DNA of 64,000 bases from Massilia sp. W12 (lineage in GTDB: Bacteria > Pseudomonadota > Gammaproteobacteria > Burkholderiales > Burkholderiaceae_D): NCBI RefSeq assembly GCF_037300705.1, contig NZ_CP147776.1, positions 1,736,001 to 1,800,000 of the forward strand. The letters are read 5' to 3'. The translations under genes and the position numbers were made by a program. Each line of letters starts with the position of its first letter. Position 1 is the stretch's first letter. The notes below the pieces were generated by a model, which had not been told where the DNA came from, did no database searches, and saw only the letters and a program-made list of their open reading frames with translations. Below are positions 28,017 through 35,201 of this stretch, in pieces.

Positions 28017-29210
28017 ATGACTGTGATCACCCATCCGCTGCGTTTTGCCACCATCGCCCAATTAAACGAGGGCTTGCAACATGCGCGCGCCAACCTGCTT
28101 TCCCTGTATGAATGTTTTGTCGATGCCGGCCTGGATGCGCCGCCGGCCTTGGCGCCGCGTGCTGAAATCAATCCGCCGCGCTGGGACATGGGACAGATTG
28201 CCTGGTTTTGCGAGTGGTTTGTGCTGCGTCAGGCCGCCAGCAGTCATCCGGGCGCGGCGCAGCGCCCATCGTTGCTGTCGCTGGGCGATGACTGGTTTGA
28301 CGCCAACACCGTACCGCATGGCATGCGCTGGCAATTGCGCCTGCCCAGCGCCGGCGCGATGAAAACCTATTGCCATGAAGTGCTCGACCGCAGCCTTGAC
28401 CAATTGCAGCGCAGCACGGCGGACGACGCCAGGCTGTTTCCCTGGCGGCTGGCCTTGGCGCATGAAGATTTGCGCTGTGAAGAACTGGTCTGCAGCCTGC
28501 AATTGACCGGCGTGCAGGCCCCGCCGCGTCTCTCAACGCTGGGTTTGAACAGCTGGGCGCAAGGCGAGATCCGGTTTTCCGGCGGCATCCTGCAACAGGG
28601 CAGCCATGCCGGCGGTTTTGTGTTTGACAATGAAATGCCGCTGCAAGTGCGCCAGGTGGGCGGTTTTGTGATGGACGCCACACTGGTCTCAAATGCGCAG
28701 TTCCTTGAATTTGTGCAGGATGGCGGTTACCAGCATCCGCAATTCTGGAGCGCCGCCGGACAAGCCTGGCTGATGCAGCAAGAGCGCAGCGCGCCGCGCT
28801 ATTGGCAGCGCCAAGGCGCGCAATGGGCTTGCCAGCGCTTTGGCCGGCTGCATGCGCTACCCTTGAGTGAACCGGTGCGGCATATCAATTTATACGAAGC
28901 GCAAGCCTGGTGTATGTGGGCCAAGCGGCGCTTGCCGACCGAAGCTGAATGGGAATTCGCCGCCCGCTCCGGGCATCCGGCGTTGCGCTGGGGCGATTTG
29001 CGCGAATGGTGCGCCACCCCTTTTCAGCCCTATCCAGGCTTTGTCCCCGGCCCCTGGGCCGAATATTCGCAAGCCGCCTTCAACGCCTGCCAAGTGTTGC
29101 GCGGCGTCTCCTTCGCCACCCCGGCGCGCCTGCGCAGTCCCAGCCTGCGCGGTTTCGCGCTGCCGCATACCGACCATCTGCTGACCGGCTTTCGCAGCTG
29201 CGCCTGGTGA
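28017..29210 (+). CDS. EgtB/SenA-like protein with a disrupted iron site
   Basis: 397 residues with the two-part layout of ergothioneine/selenoneine synthases: a DinB-type helical domain (about 15-165) and a formylglycine-generating-enzyme-like domain (about 205-397). The second part is well matched: LVSNAQFLEFVQDGGYQ, VRHINLYEAQAWCMWAKRRL, PTEAEWEFAAR, GDLREW, PYPGFVPGPWAEYS, LRGVSFATPARL and the end TGFRSCAW. The first part should carry three iron-binding histidines. Here the WxLGH motif reads WDMGQ (Gln60), and HxxxHxE reads HEDLRCE, keeping His149 but with Arg153 in place of the second. So two of three ligands are gone. It may be a non-iron enzyme, a binding protein, or a decayed paralogue. 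Confidence 0.85.
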   Translation: MTVITHPLRFATIAQLNEGLQHARANLLSLYECFVDAGLDAPPALAPRAEINPPRWDMGQIAWFCEWFVLRQAASSHPGAAQRPSLLSLGDDWFDANTVPHGMRWQLRLPSAGAMKTYCHEVLDRSLDQLQRSTADDARLFPWRLALAHEDLRCEELVCSLQLTGVQAPPRLSTLGLNSWAQGEIRFSGGILQQGSHAGGFVFDNEMPLQVRQVGGFVMDATLVSNAQFLEFVQDGGYQHPQFWSAAGQAWLMQQERSAPRYWQRQGAQWACQRFGRLHALPLSEPVRHINLYEAQAWCMWAKRRLPTEAEWEFAARSGHPALRWGDLREWCATPFQPYPGFVPGPWAEYSQAAFNACQVLRGVSFATPARLRSPSLRGFALPHTDHLLTGFRSCAW

Positions 29211-29239
29211 GGGGCGGCGCGCAATGATTGTTTTTGCGC

Positions 29240-30067
29240 TTAATTACCCTGGCCCGTCACCCAGCCGCGCGGACATTTGACTTGGGACAGCAGGCGCGCA
29301 TATTCACCCGAGGCGCGCAATTTTTTCAAGCCGGCATTGAAATCCTGAATCCGCACGGCGCTTTCCGGCCGTGTGCGCGGCAGCATCACATGGGTGGTGA
29401 ATAATTCCGTCATCCACTTCGGATGGGTGGCCAATTGTGCGCCATCGCTTTCGCTGAAATTACGTGAGAGCAGATCGCAAGCCACATTGCGCTCCATTGG
29501 GGCGACCTCGACTCTGCCCAAAATCAACATACGCAGCGCAGAGACATCATCTTTCAAGCGCTCATACTTGAGTTCGCCGGCATTCGCCATGGCCCAGATT
29601 TCCGGGGTGTAGGTGTAGTCTTGAATCATGGCGAAGCGGTAAGGGCGCAAGTCTTGCAGGGTGCGCCAATCGAATTTGATGCTTTTGTTATACACAAACA
29701 CCCATTGCTCGGTCAGCACATTGTCAGACAGGTGAAAACTGTTGTCGTGTTCTGGCTTGTGCCCCCAGTAGGCGGTGCCATCCCATTTGCCGATGCGTGC
29801 TTCCGCCAGGCTGCGCGACCAGGGCAGGAAGGTATATTCAACCTGATAGCCGGCCAACTCAAAAGCGCGCCGCACAATTGACAGCGCAATGCCTTTATCA
29901 GCACGGCTTTCGGTAGCGTAGGGGGCCAGTTCGCCGGTGGCGATTTTAAGCACGGGTTTGTTTTGCGCCGCTGCCCATGTGCTGCACAGCAGCAGCAGCG
30001 CAGCCAGGCTGAGCCGGCGCATACGGCCCAGGCTGAGCCGGGTCAAGCCAAGTGAATCATGTTTCAT
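29240..30067 (-). CDS. Periplasmic solute-binding protein, family 3
   Basis: 275-residue secreted protein of the SBP_bac_3 fold (amino-acid-binding type). The N-terminus is basic, then LSLAALLLLCSTWAAAQ gives a signal peptide cleaved near residue 35. The mature part shows LKIATGELAPYATESRADKG, AFELAGYQVEYTFLPWSRSL and GLKKLRASGEYARLLSQV, typical of the family. No permease or ATPase gene is next to it, so it is an orphan receptor, or a periplasmic sensor of a kind common in betaproteobacteria. It converges on the EgtB/SenA-like gene with 29 bases between. Confidence 0.85.
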   Translation of the reverse strand: MKHDSLGLTRLSLGRMRRLSLAALLLLCSTWAAAQNKPVLKIATGELAPYATESRADKGIALSIVRRAFELAGYQVEYTFLPWSRSLAEARIGKWDGTAYWGHKPEHDNSFHLSDNVLTEQWVFVYNKSIKFDWRTLQDLRPYRFAMIQDYTYTPEIWAMANAGELKYERLKDDVSALRMLILGRVEVAPMERNVACDLLSRNFSESDGAQLATHPKWMTELFTTHVMLPRTRPESAVRIQDFNAGLKKLRASGEYARLLSQVKCPRGWVTGQGN

Positions 30068-30142
30068 AAGACTGCTCCCGGCTGTAATGCCTGTGTCACG
30101 CGGATGCTTTGATTTTGGTTTGTGCAGTCAAGCGCGTCAAGC

Positions 30143-30184
30143 AAAAAAAAGCACGCCCTGCACATGCGCGCCGATGATGCGTGC
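30143..30184 (-). terminator. Probable terminator after the Kef antiporter gene
   Basis: On the minus strand GCACGC pairs with GCGTGC across a 22-base loop and is followed by eight T (eight A on the plus strand at 30143-30150). Short stem but good T run. Confidence 0.5.
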
Positions 30185-30192
30185 CGGCGCGC

Positions 30193-31992
30193 TCATTTTT
30201 TGTCCGTCCCGGCCTCCTCTTGCCAGCCGGCGGTGGCTTGGCGCGTGTCCTGGCGCGCCAATTCGGCCAGCATATCGCGCTCAAAATGCTCGCGCGCGGT
30301 TTTCAGACGTTTCGCCAGATCGTTTTCATTGTGCCGGTACGCCGCCATCTCACGCAGGAAGCGGTAGGAATTGCGGCGGAATTTGTCGGCCATGGTTTTC
30401 GCCTGGAAGCGGTCAAAACCCAGCACTTCAAGCGTGGCGCGCGCGCTTTTGAGCGAACTCTCCAACACCTCGCGCTGGATATCGTGCACGCCGATTTCAG
30501 CCAGCTCCATATTGTGCATGGCGTCGCGCGCGCGGGCGATGATTTGCAAGTCCGGGTAATGCTGGCGCAGCCAGGGCGCCAGATGGTTGATTTGCTCGCG
30601 ATCGTCCAGCGCCAGCACAATCGCGCGCGCATGTTCGATGCCGGCGGCGTGCAGAATGTCATGCGAACAGGCGTCGCCGAAATACACCTTAAAACCAAAG
30701 CGGCGCGCACTGTCCACCGTGTCCGCGCCATGGTCAATCACCACCGGTTTGACGCCGGCGGCCAGCAACACCCGCGCCACCGTCTGCCCGTAGCGGCCAA
30801 AGCCGGCCACGATCACCGGCGCAAATTCGTTTTCAATCGCATCCGGCGGGCGCGCTTCCGAACTGCCTTTGCACCAGCGGTCAAACACAATCAAGAGCAG
30901 CGGCGTGCTGGCCATCGACAGCGCCGCGATCAGGGTCAGCAGGCTGGCGTCTTGCGCCGGCAGCACTTGCGCGCTGCGTGCGGTGGCGATGACGACAAAG
31001 GCGAATTCGCCGACCTGGGACAAGAGCAGGGCCAGCAACATGCGCTGCCGCCCCTCGATGCCAAGCAGGCGCGCAGTCAGCCACAGCGCGCCGGTTTTAC
31101 CCAGCAGCACCAGGGACAGCCCCAGCGCCACTTGCAAGGGCTGGCTGGCCAACAGCGCCAAATCCATACTCATGCCGACGGCGATGAAAAACAGTCCCAG
31201 CAGCAGACCTTTGAAGGGTTGGATATCGACCTCCAGCGCATGCCGGTATTCCGAGCTGGCCAGCAGCACGCCGGCCAGGAATGCGCCCAGCCCCATCGAT
31301 AGGCCGACTTTTTCCATCAGCGCCGCCACCCCCAGCACCAGCAGCAGGGCGCAGCCGGTGAATAATTCGCGCACTTGCATCGCGGCCACAAAGCGCATCA
31401 GGGGATAGGCCAGAAAACGCCCGGCCAGAATCACCCCGGCCACCGCACCCAATTGCAGCCAGGGACTGACATTGCTGTGCGCGCCGGCTTGCGCCACGCC
31501 CAGGGCGCCGGCCAGCGCGAGCAGGGGAATCGCCGCAATGTCCTGGTACAGCAGCATGGAAAACGCGCTGCGTCCGACTGACAGCGGCATCAAATTGCGC
31601 TCTTGCATGATGGCCACCGCAATCGCGGTTGAAGACAGCGCCAGCGCCAGACTGCCCACCAGCGCCGCCTGCCAGCGCCAGCCCAGCAGCAGGCCAAACG
31701 GAAACAGCACGGCGGCGCAGAGCAGCATTTGCAGCGTGCCGCCGCCAAACACCGCTGCGCGCATGGCCCACAGGCGGCGCGGCTCCAACTCCAGGCCGAT
31801 CACAAATAACATCAAGACCACGCCCAATTCCGAGACATGCAAAATCGCCGCAGGGTCAGACACCAGTTGCAAACCGAAGGGGCCGATGGCAAGACCGGCG
31901 GCCAGATAGCCCAGCACCGCACCCAGGCCCAGGCGCACCGCGATTGGCACAAAAATCAAGGCGGCGGCTAAAAACAGAATGGCTTGAATCAT
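30193..31992 (-). CDS. Kef-type K+/H+ antiporter with RCK domain
   Basis: 599-residue monovalent cation:proton antiporter-2 family protein. The first 380 residues form about twelve membrane helices starting MIQAILFLAAALIFVPIA, with HALEVDIQPFKGLLLGLFFI, the hallmark of KefB/KefC. A cytoplasmic TrkA-N (RCK) domain follows with VIVAGFGRYGQTVARVLL (GxGxxG nucleotide site) and KVYFGDACSHDILHAAGI, then a charged helical C-terminal tail. Kef systems release K+ when glutathione adducts bind the RCK domain, protecting against electrophiles. The upstream flavoprotein gene overlaps it by four bases. Confidence 0.92.
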   Translation of the reverse strand: MIQAILFLAAALIFVPIAVRLGLGAVLGYLAAGLAIGPFGLQLVSDPAAILHVSELGVVLMLFVIGLELEPRRLWAMRAAVFGGGTLQMLLCAAVLFPFGLLLGWRWQAALVGSLALALSSTAIAVAIMQERNLMPLSVGRSAFSMLLYQDIAAIPLLALAGALGVAQAGAHSNVSPWLQLGAVAGVILAGRFLAYPLMRFVAAMQVRELFTGCALLLVLGVAALMEKVGLSMGLGAFLAGVLLASSEYRHALEVDIQPFKGLLLGLFFIAVGMSMDLALLASQPLQVALGLSLVLLGKTGALWLTARLLGIEGRQRMLLALLLSQVGEFAFVVIATARSAQVLPAQDASLLTLIAALSMASTPLLLIVFDRWCKGSSEARPPDAIENEFAPVIVAGFGRYGQTVARVLLAAGVKPVVIDHGADTVDSARRFGFKVYFGDACSHDILHAAGIEHARAIVLALDDREQINHLAPWLRQHYPDLQIIARARDAMHNMELAEIGVHDIQREVLESSLKSARATLEVLGFDRFQAKTMADKFRRNSYRFLREMAAYRHNENDLAKRLKTAREHFERDMLAELARQDTRQATAGWQEEAGTDKK

Positions 31993-32564
31993 TGTGCTTC
32001 TCCAATGCGCTCAGCCAGCAGGCGGTGCGCTTGCGCCAGCAAGCCGGCGCGCGTGCTTTGCCATTGCGCGGCATCGGCTTGCGACATGCCATGGGTGATA
32101 AAGGGCGGCAGCCAGTGCATGCCGCAATATTCAGCAATCCCCTGAATCGGTGCGATGTATTCGGCAAACGGGCGGTGATGTGAACCGCTGGCGCTGTATT
32201 CGCGCGCATCGGCCCCGGCGCTGGCCACCCACCACAGATTTTTGCCATGCAAGGCGGCGCCGCCGCGCCCATACGCCCAGCCATAGGTCAGCACATTGTC
32301 TATCCAGTGTTTCAGCAAGGACGGCACGCCATACCAATGCACCGGGGCTAACCAGATCACATTCTGCACAGCGCGCAAAGCGTGCTGCTCGGCTTCAATA
32401 TCAATATCAAAATCGGGATACAGATGGTAAAGCGAGCGCACGCTGGTGTGCGGCAAACTGCTCAAGGTTTCCAGCAGCGCGCGCGTGACTTGCGAGCGGG
32501 ATTGGGCGGGGTGGGCGTGGATGATCAGGGTAGGGCGGATGGCTGCAGTCGGTGCTTGACTCAT
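31989..32564 (-). CDS. Flavodoxin-fold quinone reductase, KefF/KefG-like ancillary protein
   Basis: 191-residue NAD(P)H:quinone oxidoreductase of the flavodoxin-like fold. LIIHAHPAQSRSQVTRAL is the FMN phosphate-binding loop, and WLAPVHWYGVPSLLKHWID and GWAYGRGGAALHGK are the family signatures. It overlaps the antiporter start by ATGA, so the two are translationally coupled, as kefF-kefC is in E. coli; the protein probably binds the antiporter and is needed for full transport. It may also reduce quinones itself. Confidence 0.9.
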   Translation of the reverse strand: MSQAPTAAIRPTLIIHAHPAQSRSQVTRALLETLSSLPHTSVRSLYHLYPDFDIDIEAEQHALRAVQNVIWLAPVHWYGVPSLLKHWIDNVLTYGWAYGRGGAALHGKNLWWVASAGADAREYSASGSHHRPFAEYIAPIQGIAEYCGMHWLPPFITHGMSQADAAQWQSTRAGLLAQAHRLLAERIGEAQ

Positions 32565-32745
32565 ATTCGATTCTCACTGGGTGGGCAGGCTGCAACAGGT
32601 GGCGAAGCGCTTTTACAACAGTCTTGATTTTACAAAAGATTGCAGCACGCCAGCAACGCAATCGATGAGGACTGCCGCCGGCCTTGGCGCACCGAGGACG
32701 CGCCGGCTGTTAAAATCAGTCCGCCCCCACATTGTCGGAGTTGCG

Positions 32746-34227
32746 ATGCGCAATCAATTTTCCCGCAGACTGCTGGCCGGTCTGATGCTGTGTTTATGCT
32801 GGCCGGCCTTGGCCGGGGATGGCGGCTTGACGCCGGCGCAGGCGGCGCAGGAAATGCGGATCGTCAAGCGCAGCTTGCAAGCGTTGCATCCGGCTTTGAC
32901 CAAATACCGCAGCCAGGCTGAGATTGAACAAGCCTTCGCACGGTTTGAAAGCGCCGCCCAGGCGGCTGGCGATAGCAGCCGGATGTATCTGGCGGTGGCG
33001 CAGTTGAGTGCGTTCATCCGCTGCTCGCACACCTGGCCGAATGTGAATAATCAGCAAGGCGGCAGCAAAGCGGCGCTGCTGGGAGCGGCCAATAAATTAC
33101 CGTTCACCCTGCGTTTGGTGCAGGGGCGCTGGCTGGTGCTGGCCAGCGCTGTGCCGGAGGTGGCCGCCGGCGATGAGATTGTGGCGCTGAATGGCCTCAG
33201 CGCGCCGCAAATAGTGGCGCAGATGCTGCCCTATTTGCGCGCCGACGGCGCGAGCGACGCCAAGCGTTTGCAGCAGTTAAACCATGATCGCAGCGACTAC
33301 AGCCAGATGGATATGCTCTGGCCCTTGCTCTCGCCGCCATTAGCGGGCCGTTACCGGGTGCAACTGCGCCAGCCGGATAGCAGCGTGACGCGCGAGCTGG
33401 AGGCGCCCGCGCTTACCCTGCAGGCGCGCGCGGCGGCGCTGGCCAAGCAAGGTGTGAGTGGACCGGACAGCGCATGGCGGTTTCAGATTCAAGGGCAAAC
33501 CGGCTATCTGACCTTGCCCAATTTTGCATTTTGGAACAGCAAATTTGATTGGGCCGGATTTTTGCGCCAAAGCTTTGCCGAATTGCAAGCGCGCCAGACG
33601 CCCTATCTGGTGATCGATATCCGCCAAAATGAAGGCGGCGATGGCGCGATTGCCGACGCCTTGCTGAGTTATCTGCTGAAACAACCCTTGCAATACAGCC
33701 TGCAGCAAAACATCAGCCAATATGAGCGCGTCCCTTACAACCTGGTGCGCTATCTCGACACCTGGGACTACAGCTTCTTTGACCGCACCGGCGAGGTGGA
33801 AAAACTGAACAGCGGCACGGCCAGCGGCAAATATCTGGTCACAGCGCGCCAGGGCATGCACACCATCACACCGCAGCCCCGGCCTTACGCCGGCAAAGTC
33901 TATCTCTTGATCAGCGCGGAAAACAGCTCGGCCACTTTTGTCTTGGCCAAATTAAGCAAGCAAAGCGGAGCCGCCACCCTGGTCGGACAAAGCACCGGCG
34001 GCAATTTGCGCGGCTTGAACGGCGGCCAGCTGACCTGGCTCACACTGCCGCATTCCGGCGTGGCGCTGGATATCCCGCTGCTGGCCGGGCAATACAGCGC
34101 CGATACGCCGGACGCCGGGATCGCGCCGGATGTGCCGGTGCAGCGCAGCTTTGCTGCGCAGCGCGCCGGACGCGATGAAGAAATGGAAGCGGTGCAGCGT
34201 TTGATTCAGGCGCAGGGCGGCAATTAA
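32746..34227 (+). CDS. S41-family peptidase (C-terminal processing type)
   Basis: 493 residues, secreted: MRNQFSRRLLAGLMLCLCWPALAG looks like a signal peptide with cleavage near residue 23. The N-terminal helical part is followed by a short PDZ-like stretch (VPEVAAGDEIVALNGL) and the S41 protease core: LVIDIRQNEGGDGAIADALL, then LISAENSSATFVLAKLSKQ where Ser in NSSAT is the likely nucleophile, then GQSTGGNLRGLNGGQ. The start has GGAG five bases upstream. Substrate unknown. Its stop overlaps by four bases the stop of the convergent GNAT gene. Confidence 0.85.
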   Translation: MRNQFSRRLLAGLMLCLCWPALAGDGGLTPAQAAQEMRIVKRSLQALHPALTKYRSQAEIEQAFARFESAAQAAGDSSRMYLAVAQLSAFIRCSHTWPNVNNQQGGSKAALLGAANKLPFTLRLVQGRWLVLASAVPEVAAGDEIVALNGLSAPQIVAQMLPYLRADGASDAKRLQQLNHDRSDYSQMDMLWPLLSPPLAGRYRVQLRQPDSSVTRELEAPALTLQARAAALAKQGVSGPDSAWRFQIQGQTGYLTLPNFAFWNSKFDWAGFLRQSFAELQARQTPYLVIDIRQNEGGDGAIADALLSYLLKQPLQYSLQQNISQYERVPYNLVRYLDTWDYSFFDRTGEVEKLNSGTASGKYLVTARQGMHTITPQPRPYAGKVYLLISAENSSATFVLAKLSKQSGAATLVGQSTGGNLRGLNGGQLTWLTLPHSGVALDIPLLAGQYSADTPDAGIAPDVPVQRSFAAQRAGRDEEMEAVQRLIQAQGGN

Positions 34228-34685
34228 GCCGCACGGTATTCATACAGCACATCGGGACATTTTTCCTCGTTCCCGCTGCCATCGCCAAACGCAAGCGGGA
34301 CAAAGCCATGGCGCTCATAAAACGCCCTGGCGCGGCTGTTTTGCGCAAAACAATACAGCCGCAGCGGCCGTCCGCATTGGGCCAAGGCGTGTTGCAGCAA
34401 TTGCCGGCCCACGCCTTGCCCCAACAGCTGCGGGGCCAGATACAGCTGGTCCAGCCAATGGCATGCGCCATCAAAAGACAGCGCCAGCACCCCGGCCACG
34501 CGCCCATCCTGCAGTGCAACAGTCACGCCGCCGCCCGGCAGCAGGGTGTGCGCGACCCATTGCCGGATATCCGCAGCGCTGTGCGGCGAAGGCGCAAACG
34601 GTAAAAACAGTGCGCGCGCAGTGATCAGAATATGCGCCACCGCATCCGCATCTGCGCTGTGCGCCGGGCGTAGATGAATGCTCAT
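34224..34685 (-). CDS. GNAT family N-acetyltransferase
   Basis: 153-residue acetyltransferase; substrate unknown. IHLRPAHSADADAVAHILI is the usual GNAT opening, LYLAPQLLGQGVGRQLLQHA the acetyl-CoA loop (Q-x-x-G-x-G), and FYERHGFVPL the C-terminal signature. AAGGA six bases before the ATG at 34685 makes it a better start than the ATG two codons earlier. It lies about ten bases downstream of the [2Fe-2S] subunit gene on the same strand and may be part of that operon. Confidence 0.85.
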   Translation of the reverse strand: MSIHLRPAHSADADAVAHILITARALFLPFAPSPHSAADIRQWVAHTLLPGGGVTVALQDGRVAGVLALSFDGACHWLDQLYLAPQLLGQGVGRQLLQHALAQCGRPLRLYCFAQNSRARAFYERHGFVPLAFGDGSGNEEKCPDVLYEYRAA

Positions 34686-34694
34686 GCCCATTCC

Positions 34695-35201
34695 TTATTT
34701 CACATACTGGCGCGCCACCTCGCGCACCGCATCCAGATAGCGCACATAGCCGGTGCAGCGGCAGATATTCTCGCCCAGGGCTTGCAAAATCAGCTGATCG
34801 AGTTGCGCAGCCGGCACAGGTTTTTGCTTGAGGCGGGCAAGCAAAACGCTGGCCGCCATCAAAAAGCCCGGCGTGCAATAGCCGCATTGAAAAGCGAAAT
34901 GGTCTAAAAAAGCCTGCTGCAAGGGGGCCAGCGCATCCGCATTTCCCAGTCCCTCGACGGTCTGCACCTCGACCCCGGCCAAGGCTGAAACCTGCAGGCT
35001 GCAGGCGCTGGCTTTTTCCAGCGTCTGGCCGGGGCGTTTGAGCGCCACCGTGCAGGCCCGGCACAGCCCGGCGCCACAGCCGAATTTAGTGCCGGATAAG
35101 TGCAGGCGCTCATGCAAAAACTCCAACAAGCTCATATCGCTTTCTTCTGCACTGCAGCTGGCGGCGCGGCCATTGACATAAAAATGAATCGGCGCACTCA
35201 T
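34695..35201 (-). CDS. [2Fe-2S] subunit of a molybdenum hydroxylase (IorA/CoxS type)
   Basis: 168-residue iron-sulfur subunit carrying electrons from the molybdenum site. The N-terminal plant-ferredoxin domain has FGCGAGLCRACTVALK and a fourth cysteine in ASACSLQ. The C-terminal all-helical domain binds the second cluster with FQCGYCTPGF and ENICRCTGY. No FAD subunit is present, so, as in isoquinoline 1-oxidoreductase, electrons probably leave to a cytochrome or another acceptor rather than NAD. Its start overlaps the stop of the large subunit gene by four bases. Confidence 0.92.
   Translation of the reverse strand: MSAPIHFYVNGRAASCSAEESDMSLLEFLHERLHLSGTKFGCGAGLCRACTVALKRPGQTLEKASACSLQVSALAGVEVQTVEGLGNADALAPLQQAFLDHFAFQCGYCTPGFLMAASVLLARLKQKPVPAAQLDQLILQALGENICRCTGYVRYLDAVREVARQYVK

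Noticed and set aside
32746-34227. Suspected inactive S41 peptidase lacking the usual Lys after the nucleophile
   Set aside because: The NSSAT and GGNLRGLNGG pattern seems normal for one S41 subgroup, so absence of the CtpA-type lysine is not evidence of loss of function.
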